13,421 bases of DNA from DASTBU01 sp035711845 (GTDB lineage Bacteria > Acidobacteriota > Vicinamibacteria > Vicinamibacterales > 2-12-FULL-66-21), in contig DASTBU010000101.1 in assembly GCA_035711845.1 (NCBI GenBank), positions 1 through 13,421 of the forward strand, given 5' to 3'. The notes beneath the pieces were generated by a model that was not told the origin of the DNA, did no database searches, and was given only the letters and a program-made list of their open reading frames with translations. The stretch's first letter is position 1. Each line of letters opens with the position of its first letter. This document shows positions 1 through 6,918 of the stretch, one piece after another. Both the position numbers and the translations under genes were made by a program.

Positions 1-1141
1 AGTCGAGCGAGAGATCGAGGTAAACAGTGTCCCTGCTGGTCGAGAGCTGTCGCACGAGCAGCCGGCCACCCCAGTAGGCAAAGCCGAGCCCGAGCGACGC
101 TCCCAATCCTGACAGCAGCAGGCTCTCTGTCAGCAGCTGTCGCATGAGCCGGAAGCGTGAGGCTCCGAGCGCCAGCCGCACGCACAGTTCATGGCGGCGC
201 GCCGTGGCGCGTGCGAGGAGGAGGTTGGCGATATTCGCGCATGCGATCATCAGCACGAGGCCCACCACCACCATGATCGTCGTCAGCGGTTGCTGGTAAC
301 GGCGCCGCAGCTGCGAGTCCCCCGTGGCCGCCGGCACCAGAATGAGCGGGTCTGTCAGGTACTCCGCCTTGTCCTGTTCACGGTAGTTTTCCGGGATCGT
401 CGCCTCCCGGATTTGCGGTTGCACGCCGGCCAGCGCCGCTGCGGCAGCTTCGATCGTCTGTTCGGGCTTCAGCCGGAGCATGATCCTCAGCCACCAGGTC
501 GACCGTCTGTCGAGAGTGCTCTCCTTCCCGCGAATCAGCGGCTCGGTCCCGAGCGGGATGGCCACGTCGAACGTGCGTCCAACTTCGGTGCCGAAGAACC
601 CGGGCGGCGTGACACCGATGATGGTGTACGCCACCCTCTCGATCGTGAGCGAGCGGCCGACGATGTCGGCTGCACCGCCGAAGCGCCGGTGCCAGAAGCC
701 GTAGCCGATTACCACGACCGGGCCGTCGGGGCCGCCTCCGCGCCGATCGTCTGCCGCGCCGAACGTGCGCCCGAGAATCGCGGTGACGCCGAGCCCGTCG
801 AAGTAGCCGCCGCTCGCCCAGATGCCGTCCACGAACTCCGCCTGGCCGCCCTGCGACAGATTGAACCGGGTGCTCGAGAAGGCAAACGTGGCTTCGAACA
901 GGTCCTGACGCTCGCGGATCTGCTCCCAGATGGGATTGGTCCACGATCGGTTTGCTCCCTCAGTGGTGATCTGGACCAGTCGACGGGGTTCCTCGACGGG
1001 CAGAGCGCGCAGTATGAGGCTGTCGAGAATCGAGAAGATGGCGGTGTTCGCGCCAATTCCGAGAGCGAGCGAGAGAATCGCCACGGCGGTCACGACAGGC
1101 GTGGCTCTCAGGGCCCTTGCGGCATCGCGAAGATCGGTCAT
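1..1141 (-). CDS. ADOP/MacB-like ABC transporter permease, N-terminal part (runs off the left edge)
   Basis: The reverse strand is open from an ATG at 1141 to the window edge, giving about 380 residues with no stop. The protein begins MTDLRDAARALRATP and then has a first membrane helix (about residues 16-42) with the LALGIGANTAIFSILDS signature typical of the ADOP family. A long extracytoplasmic MacB-type region follows (about 50-280). A second helix (about 285-312, ending ACANIANLLLARA) and the FtsX motif HELCVRLALGASR come next, then a third helix. Full ADOP proteins are about 800 residues with a second such half, so the C-terminal half should lie outside the window. The start is preceded by GAAGGGGGC, a plausible but tightly spaced ribosome site. 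MacB relatives couple ATP hydrolysis in a partner protein to periplasmic work or export; no ATPase gene is seen here, as is usual for these orphan permeases. Substrate unknown. It diverges from the next gene across about 135 bp. Confidence 0.9.
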   Translation of the reverse strand, partial: MTDLRDAARALRATPVVTAVAILSLALGIGANTAIFSILDSLILRALPVEEPRRLVQITTEGANRSWTNPIWEQIRERQDLFEATFAFSSTRFNLSQGGQAEFVDGIWASGGYFDGLGVTAILGRTFGAADDRRGGGPDGPVVVIGYGFWHRRFGGAADIVGRSLTIERVAYTIIGVTPPGFFGTEVGRTFDVAIPLGTEPLIRGKESTLDRRSTWWLRIMLRLKPEQTIEAAAAALAGVQPQIREATIPENYREQDKAEYLTDPLILVPAATGDSQLRRRYQQPLTTIMVVVGLVLMIACANIANLLLARATARRHELCVRLALGASRFRLMRQLLTESLLLSGLGASLGLGFAYWGGRLLVRQLSTSRDTVYLDLSLD

Positions 1142-1265
1142 GCCCCCTTCGACGGAGCGGCGTCCGCTACGGTTGGTCGGGAAAGGCTGAAGAATAAAGG
1201 CTGACGCTTCGAGGGGCTTCAGTTGGCGCCTCGTTTCGATCAAGAATCATGGGTTCAACTTCGGT

Positions 1266-1270
1266 GGAGG
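1266..1270 (+). promoter_or_regulatory. Shine-Dalgarno site that decides the start of the DHDPS-family gene
   Basis: GGAGG lies six bases upstream of the GTG at 1277. The frame stays open upstream to a TTG at 1223, but that codon has no comparable site and would add 18 residues absent from the family. The GTG is therefore preferred. Confidence 0.75.
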
Positions 1271-1276
1271 GGCCGT

Positions 1277-2200
1277 GTGAAGCTCGAAGGGGTCTATTCC
1301 GTCCTGCCCACGCCGTTCACGGCGGCTGGAGACGTTGACGAGGCGAGTCTCCGGAACGTGGTGGACGTGTTCATCGGCGCCGGTGTCAACGGTGTCACGG
1401 CGCTCGGGGTGACCGGCGAGGTGGCGCGTCTCGACGAACCCGAGCGGCGTCGCGTTCTCGAGATCGTCACCGGCCATGTCAACGGCCGCATTGGCGTCGT
1501 GGCGGGTACGACGGCGGAAGGGACGCGCACCTGTATCGGCTACAGCCGCCACGCGCGACAATGCGGCGCCACCGCGGTGATGGTGAGCCCGCCCCGGATG
1601 CCGAAGCTCAACTCGGATGCCGTCGCCCGCCACTATCACGCGCTCGCGGATGCGGTCGACATCGAGATCGTCGTTCAGGACTATCCGCCCATTTCCGGCT
1701 ACGCGATGGAGCCGGCGCTCCTGGCCAGGATTGCGAAGGAGATCCCGCGTGCTCGGACGATCAAGCTGGAAGACCCGCCGACGCCCTTCAAGACATCCCG
1801 GATCCTGGAGCAGAGCGAAGGTACCGAGGTCCGAATCTTCGGGGGGCTGGGCGGAGTGTTCCTCCTCGAGGAGCTGATGGCTGGCGCCACGGGTGCGATG
1901 ACCGGCTTTGCGTTCCCCGAGATCCTGGTGAAGGTGGTCAGCCTGTTCCGCAGCGGGCGAGTGGACGAAGCCGCGGAGACCTTCTACCGTGCGGTGCCGC
2001 TCATGCGCTTCGAATTCCAGGAGGGAATCGGCATGGCGATCCGCAAGGAGGTACTCCACCGCCGGGGCGCGCTCGCAAGCCCTGCCACGCGGCCGCCGGC
2101 CGCACAACTCGACAAGGCTACACGCGAGGCGCTCGACAGGGTTCTGGCCTGGGTCGAACAGGCTGGCATTCGGTTGCCCGCGTCCAGCGCCCGGCGCTAG
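1277..2200 (+). CDS. Dihydrodipicolinate synthase / N-acetylneuraminate lyase family aldolase or lyase
   Basis: The 307-residue product, counted from the GTG at 1277, has the usual length of this (beta/alpha)8-barrel family. Members form a Schiff base between a lysine and a 2-keto acid. Visible are the opening LEGVYSVLPTPF, a GVTGE motif (44-48; usual form GTTGE) and the Schiff-base lysine K163 in TIKLEDPPTP. Two details are unusual. The first threonine of the GTTGE motif is valine. The tyrosine that normally precedes Asn in the YNxP motif is replaced by Gln in QDYPPISG (134-141), with a tyrosine two positions later. The lysine supports a working lyase or aldolase, but these changes argue against a housekeeping dapA. 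The substrate cannot be read from sequence. The gene is followed after nine bases by an SDR gene, so the two are probably co-transcribed. A role in keto-acid catabolism, perhaps with the nearby proline dehydrogenase, is inference. Confidence 0.88.
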   Translation: MKLEGVYSVLPTPFTAAGDVDEASLRNVVDVFIGAGVNGVTALGVTGEVARLDEPERRRVLEIVTGHVNGRIGVVAGTTAEGTRTCIGYSRHARQCGATAVMVSPPRMPKLNSDAVARHYHALADAVDIEIVVQDYPPISGYAMEPALLARIAKEIPRARTIKLEDPPTPFKTSRILEQSEGTEVRIFGGLGGVFLLEELMAGATGAMTGFAFPEILVKVVSLFRSGRVDEAAETFYRAVPLMRFEFQEGIGMAIRKEVLHRRGALASPATRPPAAQLDKATREALDRVLAWVEQAGIRLPASSARR

Positions 2201-2209
2201 AGGGATCGC

Positions 2210-2989
2210 ATGGATCTGGGACTGTCCGGAAAGGTCGCACTGGTTGCCGGCGCGAGCCGCGGTCTGGGATTCGCCGTCGCGCACGCGCTGGCGCGCGAAG
2301 GGGCGCTGGTCTCAATCGCCTCGCGCGACGAATCGGCCATCAACGCCGCGGCTCAGCGCATCGGCGGTGACGTTCTCGCAACGCCTCTCGACGTCAGATC
2401 GGCTGACGCCATTCAGCGCTGGTCGGACACGACCATCGAGAAGTTTGGTGGCATCGACCTGCTGTTCACGAACTCGGGGGGGCCGCCTGCCGGCCCCGCG
2501 CTGGGCTTCGACGACGCGGCGTGGCAGGACGCGGCGAACCTGCTGCTGTTCAGCACGCTGCGCATGGTGCGTGCGGCGGTCCCGTCGATGCAGTCGCGCG
2601 GCGGCGGCTCCATCCTGATGTCCACGTCCTCGTCGGTGAAGGAGCCGATCCCAAACCTCGGGCTCTCCACCGTTCTGCGCGCGTCGGTGTCGGCGCTCGC
2701 CAAGACACTGGCGCTCGAGCTCGTCGGCTCGAGGATTCGCGTCAACCAGATCATCCCCGGACGCATCGACACCGATCGGGTGCGTCAGCTCGACGCGATC
2801 AACGCGAAGAAGCAGAACGTCACCGCCGAGCAGGCCAAGGAGAAAGCCATGGCGGCGATTCCGATGGGCCGATACGGTGAGACCGGGGAATTCGGGCGCG
2901 CTGCAGCCTTCCTCCTGTCGGACGCCGCCTCGTACGTGACCGGCGCGACGTTGCAGGTCGATGGCGGGTTGATCAGGAGTGTGCTCTAA
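2210..2989 (+). CDS. Atypical short-chain dehydrogenase/reductase (SDR) family protein
   Basis: The 259-residue protein has the Rossmann-fold layout of classical SDRs. The dinucleotide-binding GASRGLG motif is at 14-20, a DV pair at 61-62, and NSGG at 88-91 replaces the usual NNAG. A serine-rich STSSS strand is at 138-142, and RVNQIIPG and the C-terminal VTGATLQVDGG are present. The catalytic YxxxK is missing: aligned by the following AxxxxLAKTLALEL helix, the site reads S153-TVL-R157. The protein therefore resembles the FabG-like subgroup lacking the Tyr/Lys pair, and it may be a weak or non-canonical reductase, or a binding protein. The ATG follows the upstream stop by nine bases, and AGAGGG overlapping that stop is the likely ribosome site. 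This fits an operon with the DHDPS-family gene. Family assignment is firm; reaction and substrate are unknown. Confidence 0.9.
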   Translation: MDLGLSGKVALVAGASRGLGFAVAHALAREGALVSIASRDESAINAAAQRIGGDVLATPLDVRSADAIQRWSDTTIEKFGGIDLLFTNSGGPPAGPALGFDDAAWQDAANLLLFSTLRMVRAAVPSMQSRGGGSILMSTSSSVKEPIPNLGLSTVLRASVSALAKTLALELVGSRIRVNQIIPGRIDTDRVRQLDAINAKKQNVTAEQAKEKAMAAIPMGRYGETGEFGRAAAFLLSDAASYVTGATLQVDGGLIRSVL

Positions 2990-2992
2990 AGA

Positions 2993-3099
2993 GCTCCCAG
3001 TCTCCAGTTACCAGCTTCCAGTTTGAATGAGCTGACTTTGGAAACTGCAACTGGAACCGGAAACTGGGAACTGGGAGCTGGTAACTGGAAGCTGGAAGC
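2993..3099. repeat. Inverted heptad repeat able to form a long stem
   Basis: About four heptads in reverse orientation (2993-3023) begin four bases after the SDR stop. They are complementary to 3069-3099, in the start of the forward array, with 27 of 31 positions matching and a 45-base loop between. In RNA this would be a long imperfect hairpin between the SDR and proline dehydrogenase genes. There is no T-tract, so it is not a classic intrinsic terminator. A role as transcription barrier or 3'-end stabiliser is inference. Confidence 0.7.
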
Positions 3100-3194
3100 T
3101 GGAAGCTGGAAACTGGAAGCTGGAAGCTGGAAGCTGGAAGCTGGAAACTGGGAGCTGGAAGCTGGAAGCTGGTAGCTGGTAGCTGGCAACTGAT
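3062..3194 (+). repeat. Heptanucleotide tandem array, unit A[A/G]CTGGN, 19 units
   Basis: From 3062 to 3194 the sequence divides without any insertion into 19 successive 7-base units. Most are AGCTGGA, with AACTGGA, AACTGGG, AGCTGGT and AGCTGGC variants; the last unit is AACTGAT. The array ends on the base before the ATG of proline dehydrogenase, so it forms the whole immediate upstream leader of that gene and leaves no purine-rich ribosome site. Seven is not a multiple of three, so every reading frame through it yields a seven-residue repeat. Open frames on the - strand here are artefacts. Confidence 0.95.
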
Positions 3195-4127
3195 ATGACC
3201 CTGATGCGCAGAGTCCTGCTGGCGGGTTCGACCAACGCGTGGCTGCGCGATCGTGCCGCGAAGTACCCGTTCGTGCGCCGGTCCGTGTCCCGCTTCATGC
3301 CTGGCGAGCATGTCGACGATGCGCTGAAGGCGGCGCGTGAGCAGCAGCCGCTGGGGATCACGACGATCCTGACGCATCTCGGCGAGAACCTCACCCGGGC
3401 CGAAGAAGCCGAAGAGGTGACCGAGCATTACCTGGACGTGTTCGACCGGGTCGCGGCCTCCGGCCTCGATGCGCATGTCTCGGTCAAGCCGACCCAGCTC
3501 GGGCTCGATCTGGATCGCGCACTGTGCGAGCGCAACCTGGACCGGCTGATGGAACGCGCCGAGCAGCGCAACAACTTCGTCTGGATCGACATGGAGGGCT
3601 CGCCGTATGTCGATCCCACGCTCGACCTCTTCCGGCGCACGCGGAAGATGTCCCCGCGGATAGGGGTGGCGATTCAGGCCTACCTTTATCGCAGCGCGAA
3701 GGACGTCGAGTCGCTGGTCCCGCTCGGCTCCGCGATCCGCATCGTCAAGGGCGCGTACCTGGAACCGCAGGACGTGGCGTATCCGCGGAAAGCCGACGTC
3801 GACGAGAACTTCTACAAGCTCTGTGTGCGGCTGATGGCCCCCGACGCGCAGCAGGCCGGCGGCCTGTTGCACATCGCCACCCACGACGTCGCGCTCGCCG
3901 ATCGCCTCAGCGCATACATCACGCACAACAAGGTGCCGAAATCGGGGTACGAGTTCGCGATGCTCTACGGGATCCAGCGGCCGCAACAACTCAGGCTGGC
4001 GCGCGAGGGCCAGCGCCTGCGGGTGCTCATCAGCTACGGCGAGTACTGGTTCCCGTGGTACATGCGCCGGCTGGCGGAGCGGCCGGCGAACGTGTGGTTC
4101 GTGGCGAAGAATATGGTAGGGGGGTGA
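3195..4127 (+). CDS. Proline dehydrogenase (monofunctional, FAD-dependent)
   Basis: The 310-residue protein matches the monofunctional proline dehydrogenase family in length and motifs. The enzyme oxidises L-proline to 1-pyrroline-5-carboxylate with FAD and passes electrons to quinone at the membrane. The barrel motifs appear in order: SVKPTQLGL (96-104, with the conserved lysine K98), WIDMEG (130-135), AIQAYLYRS (159-167), RIVKGAYLEP (182-191), ATHD (228-231) and FAMLYGI (254-260). The C-terminal helix YGEYWFPWYMRRLAERPAN contains the paired arginines 291-292 that hold the substrate carboxylate in the family. No P5C dehydrogenase domain is fused and none is encoded nearby. The ATG at 3195 abuts the upstream heptad array; an in-frame ATG at 3204 is an alternative start. 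Neither has a clear Shine-Dalgarno site. A second, different heptad array starts three bases after the stop. Confidence 0.95.
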   Translation: MTLMRRVLLAGSTNAWLRDRAAKYPFVRRSVSRFMPGEHVDDALKAAREQQPLGITTILTHLGENLTRAEEAEEVTEHYLDVFDRVAASGLDAHVSVKPTQLGLDLDRALCERNLDRLMERAEQRNNFVWIDMEGSPYVDPTLDLFRRTRKMSPRIGVAIQAYLYRSAKDVESLVPLGSAIRIVKGAYLEPQDVAYPRKADVDENFYKLCVRLMAPDAQQAGGLLHIATHDVALADRLSAYITHNKVPKSGYEFAMLYGIQRPQQLRLAREGQRLRVLISYGEYWFPWYMRRLAERPANVWFVAKNMVGG

Positions 4128-4130
4128 ATG

Positions 4131-4339
4131 GGTCCCTGGTCCCTGGTCGCTGGTCCGTGGTCCCGTAGTCCCGAGTCCCGAGTCCCGAGTCCCAAATCCC
4201 AAGTCCCGAGTCCCGAGTCCCGAGCCCCGAGTCCCGAGCCCCGAGTCCCGAGCCCCGAGCCCCGAGCCCCGAGTCCCGAGCCCCGAGTCCCGAGCCCGAG
4301 TCCCGAGTCCCGAGCCCCGAGCCCCGAGTCCCCGGTCCG
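4131..4339 (+). repeat. Heptanucleotide tandem array, unit AG[T/C]CCCG, about 28 units
   Basis: The array begins three bases after the proline dehydrogenase stop. It opens with five GGTCCCT-like units (4131-4165), then from 4167 runs as AGTCCCG and AGCCCCG units interspersed, with one six-base unit (4293-4298) and a degenerate end near 4339. The opposite strand carries a run of three or four G about every seven bases, which fits the general G-quadruplex pattern. The unit differs from the array upstream of proline dehydrogenase, so the gene is bracketed by two unrelated heptad arrays. Open frames across it on either strand give PSPESRV-type or SGLGTRD-type repeats and are not genes. Confidence 0.95.
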
Positions 4340-4501
4340 AGTGAGTTATTACAGTCCTGCCACCTTCCCTCGAAATTGTCACCCCTATAGTCTCGCGCAC
4401 CCTGCTCGGTATACCTCCGCTAAACACCCGTAACTATCACAGCCAGAACTAGTTCTCACTGGCGTTTCTGTGTGCGGTGTCCCATCGTTTGCTGGGCCTG
4501 G
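4340..4501. other. Intergenic stretch without a recognised element
   Basis: This stretch is less GC-rich than its surroundings and lies between the heptad array and the palindromic repeat element. I see no coding frame with gene-like composition. I see no well-spaced sigma70 promoter: a TTGTCA at 4376 and TATACC at 4410 are 28 bases apart. No RNA gene is recognisable. It could hold the promoter of the following membrane-protein gene, but nothing proves it. Confidence 0.4.
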
Positions 4502-4601
4502 GGCTTGCCTCATCTGCCCCGCCTTCGCGCATGGATCGGAAGCGCTTCGGCGAGGCCCCGGCCTTCGCGCATGAAGCGGAAGCGCTTCGGCGAGGCAAGC
4601 C
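4502..4601. repeat. 100-bp palindrome-bearing repeat element with 10-bp terminal inverted repeats
   Basis: GGCTTGCCTC (4502-4511) is the exact reverse complement of 4592-4601. Between them are two direct copies of a 40-base unit, 4521-4560 and 4561-4600. Their first 36 bases differ at only two positions. Each copy contains the palindrome GAAGCGCTTC (4539-4548 and 4579-4588) and can fold back through GCCT/AGGC ends. The element ends two bases before the ATG of the next gene. The layout resembles a small non-autonomous or REP-like dispersed palindromic element, but no transposase is present and no second copy occurs in this window, so the class is unproven. Confidence 0.7.
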
Positions 4602-4603
4602 TA

Positions 4604-6865
4604 ATGGACTATTCACTCACTTCTACACGGGACGTCGCGCCGGCACGGGTATCCGCGCCGGCGCGGGCGCTTCAGATCGCGATTCCGATCTTCGCGGCCA
4701 CCATCTTCACCGGCTCGAGCCTCCTGTTCCTGGTCCAGCCGATGTTCGCCAAGATGCTGCTGCCGCGGCTCGGCGGCAGCTCCTCGGTCTGGAACACCTG
4801 CGTGCTGTTCTTCCAGACGGTGCTCCTCCTTGGCTACGTCTACGCACACGTCTCGACGAAGTGGCTCGGGGTCCGCCGCCAGGCACTGGTGCACATGGGA
4901 GTGCTGCTGCTGCCCTTCGTGGTGCTTCCTCTGAGCGCGGGTTCGGCGGAGCCGTCCAGCTCCGACAGTCCGGTCCTCTGGCTGCTCGCGACGATGGCCG
5001 TGACCGTCGGGCTGCCGTTCTTCGTCGTCTCCACGACCGCGCCGCTGTTGCAGCGATGGTTCGCCACCTTCCCGGTCCCGTCCGCGCGAGATCCGTATTT
5101 CCTGTACTCGGCGAGCAACCTCGGTAGCATGCTCGCGCTCGTCGGCTACCCGTTCCTGCTCGAGCCCGCGATCGGTGTGCGCAGCCAGACGATGATCTGG
5201 ACGGCGGGATACGCGGTGCTGGTGCTGCTGGCGGCCGGATGCGCGTGGATGGTTCGCGAGTGTTCCGGGAGGGTCGACGCGTTGTCTTCCGAGACCCGCG
5301 CCGCCGATGCGGCCGCCGCGGCCGTTCCGGTGTCGGGCACCGAGCGCCTCCAGTGGATCGCCCTGTCGTTTGTCCCCTCCAGTTTGATGCTGGGCGTCAC
5401 GACGCACGTGTCGAGCGACATTGCGGCCGTGCCGCTGATGTGGGTGCTGCCGCTGGCGATGTATCTACTGACGTTCGTGCTGGCGTTCTCGCAGCGTGAG
5501 ATCGTGCCCCGCCAGCTGTTGATTCGACTGCTGCCGCAGCTGGTCCTCGTCTGCCTGCTCACGGTACTGATCGGGGCGCAGAGCGGCTGGTTCATCCCGC
5601 TGCACCTGCTGACGTTCTTCTGCGCGGCGCTTCTGTGCCACCGCGAGCTGGCGAGCCGGCGCCCCCACGTGGCGCACCTGACGGAGTTCTACATCTGGAT
5701 GTCGCTCGGCGGGATGTTCGGCGGCATCTTCAACACGCTCGTGGCGCCGCAGGTCTTCGCCACGATTCTCGAGTATCCGCTGATCCTGGCCGCGGCGGCG
5801 CTGCTGCGGCCTGCGCCCGCGACCCGCAAGAAGCCGGAGCCCCTGCCGGTCGTGATTGCCGTCGCCGCGATTGTCCTCGGGTGCGGCGGGTACCTGATCC
5901 TGGGCAATCCACCCATCGAAATGACCGGTATGCTGCTCGCCGTCATGGTGGGGTTGTCGCTGCCGATCGTCTTCGCGCGTCGCGCGCGTGCGTTCGGGAT
6001 CGTGGCGATGGCGTTCGTAGTCGTCATCGCGCTCGGCCGTCCCTCGTCGGCCGGACGACTGCTGTTCGTGGGCCGGAGCTTCTTCGGCATGCACAAGGTG
6101 ATCGAGGGGCCCGACGGCACCTACCGGCTGCTGCAGCACGGGAGCACGGTCCACGGCCGGCAGCAGCTCACCGGCGAGTCCGATTGCCAGCCGACCAGCT
6201 ACTACGTCCCGCAGAGCCCGATTGGCCAGTTGTTCGGATCGAGGACGGACAGGATCGACGCGGTCGGGATCATCGGTCTCGGCAGCGGCGGCCTGGCCTG
6301 CTACGCGCAGGCCGGGGAGCGCTGGACGTTCTACGAGATCGATCCGCTGGTGGAGGCCATCGCGAAGAACCCCGCTTACTTCACGCAGCTGAAGAAGAGC
6401 AAAGGGGAGATCGAGGTGGTGCTCGGCGATGGCCGGATCACGCTCGAGGGCGCCGCACCGGGCGCATACAACCTGCTGATTCTCGATGCGTTCAGCTCGG
6501 ACGCGATCCCGCTGCACCTGCTGACGCGCGAGGCGCTGCACCTCTATCTGTCACGCCTGGCGCCCGACGGCGTGATCGCGCTGCACATCTCGAATCGCTA
6601 CCTCAACCTGGAGCCGATGCTTGGCGCGCTCGTGCGGCAGGAAGGGTTGCACGCGCTGGCCTTCCTGGACAACGACATCCCGCCGGAAGACGCGGCGAAG
6701 GGCCGGCTCGGCTCGCACTGGGTCATGATTGCCCGCGACCCGGGTCCGCTTGCGCGCCTCCAGGGAACGAGCGGCTGGCGCCCGCCGTCGCTCAACGCCC
6801 ACGTCAAGCCGTGGACCGACGACTACTCGAACATCCTCAGCGTGCTGACCTACTCGCGCCGGTGA
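4604..6865 (+). CDS. Multi-pass membrane protein fused to a spermidine-synthase-like domain
   Basis: From the ATG at 4604 the product is 753 residues. Residues about 20 to 505 form some 12-14 hydrophobic helices, opening with FAATIFTGSSLLFLVQPMFAK, a signature of the 'fused MFS/spermidine synthase' family. The C-terminal part (about 515-750) is a class I methyltransferase-like fold. It has GLGSGG (558-563) and EIDP (578-581) for the nucleoside cofactor, GDGR, and LDAFSSDAIP (627-636), where spermidine synthases carry their catalytic aspartate region. Family members are mostly uncharacterised. Aminopropyl transfer or another SAM-dependent step coupled to membrane transport is inference. The frame is open upstream to 4472, but that extension reads through the palindromic repeat. 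The 4604 start has a GAGG-type site eight bases upstream. The gene converges on the next one. Confidence 0.87.
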   Translation: MDYSLTSTRDVAPARVSAPARALQIAIPIFAATIFTGSSLLFLVQPMFAKMLLPRLGGSSSVWNTCVLFFQTVLLLGYVYAHVSTKWLGVRRQALVHMGVLLLPFVVLPLSAGSAEPSSSDSPVLWLLATMAVTVGLPFFVVSTTAPLLQRWFATFPVPSARDPYFLYSASNLGSMLALVGYPFLLEPAIGVRSQTMIWTAGYAVLVLLAAGCAWMVRECSGRVDALSSETRAADAAAAAVPVSGTERLQWIALSFVPSSLMLGVTTHVSSDIAAVPLMWVLPLAMYLLTFVLAFSQREIVPRQLLIRLLPQLVLVCLLTVLIGAQSGWFIPLHLLTFFCAALLCHRELASRRPHVAHLTEFYIWMSLGGMFGGIFNTLVAPQVFATILEYPLILAAAALLRPAPATRKKPEPLPVVIAVAAIVLGCGGYLILGNPPIEMTGMLLAVMVGLSLPIVFARRARAFGIVAMAFVVVIALGRPSSAGRLLFVGRSFFGMHKVIEGPDGTYRLLQHGSTVHGRQQLTGESDCQPTSYYVPQSPIGQLFGSRTDRIDAVGIIGLGSGGLACYAQAGERWTFYEIDPLVEAIAKNPAYFTQLKKSKGEIEVVLGDGRITLEGAAPGAYNLLILDAFSSDAIPLHLLTREALHLYLSRLAPDGVIALHISNRYLNLEPMLGALVRQEGLHALAFLDNDIPPEDAAKGRLGSHWVMIARDPGPLARLQGTSGWRPPSLNAHVKPWTDDYSNILSVLTYSRR

Positions 6866-6883
6866 GGGGGCGCGAGCGCGTCG

Positions 6884-6902
6884 GCTTCAGCACTGCTTGA
6901 GC
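6884..6902. terminator. Weak hairpin between convergent genes
   Basis: GCTTCAGCACTGCTTGAGC folds with AGCA/TGCT around one base and GCT(T)/(G)AGC outside one mismatch. It lies between two convergent stops (6865 and 6919), where a bidirectional terminator would be expected. There is no T-run on either side, so intrinsic termination is uncertain. Confidence 0.3.
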
Positions 6903-6918
6903 TGCGGTCGTCGGGTAG

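Noticed and set aside
191..1204. 337-codon + strand open frame at the left edge
   Set aside because: It is antisense to the ADOP permease, and its composition (Arg, His and Asp rich) is that of a shadow frame in GC-rich DNA.
1223..1276. Upstream TTG start adding 18 residues to the DHDPS-family protein
   Set aside because: No ribosome site, and the family normally begins close to the LEGVYSVLPTPF segment. GTG at 1277 has GGAGG at ideal spacing.
1277..2200. Naming this gene dapA
   Set aside because: The active-site tyrosine and threonine differences and the lack of lysine-pathway neighbours make a housekeeping DapA unlikely.
3000..4340. CRISPR array suspected from the regular short repeats
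   Set aside because: Units are seven bases and contiguous with no spacers, and no cas gene is present.
2973..4427. 484-codon open frame on the - strand across proline dehydrogenase and both flanking arrays
   Set aside because: Its ends are pure heptad-repeat translations (SGLGTRD, SFQLPAS) and its middle is antisense to a clear proline dehydrogenase. Repeat arrays with a period not divisible by three rarely contain stops.
4128..4433. 101-codon open frame after proline dehydrogenase
   Set aside because: It is a PSPESRV-type translation of the AG[T/C]CCCG array with no ribosome site.
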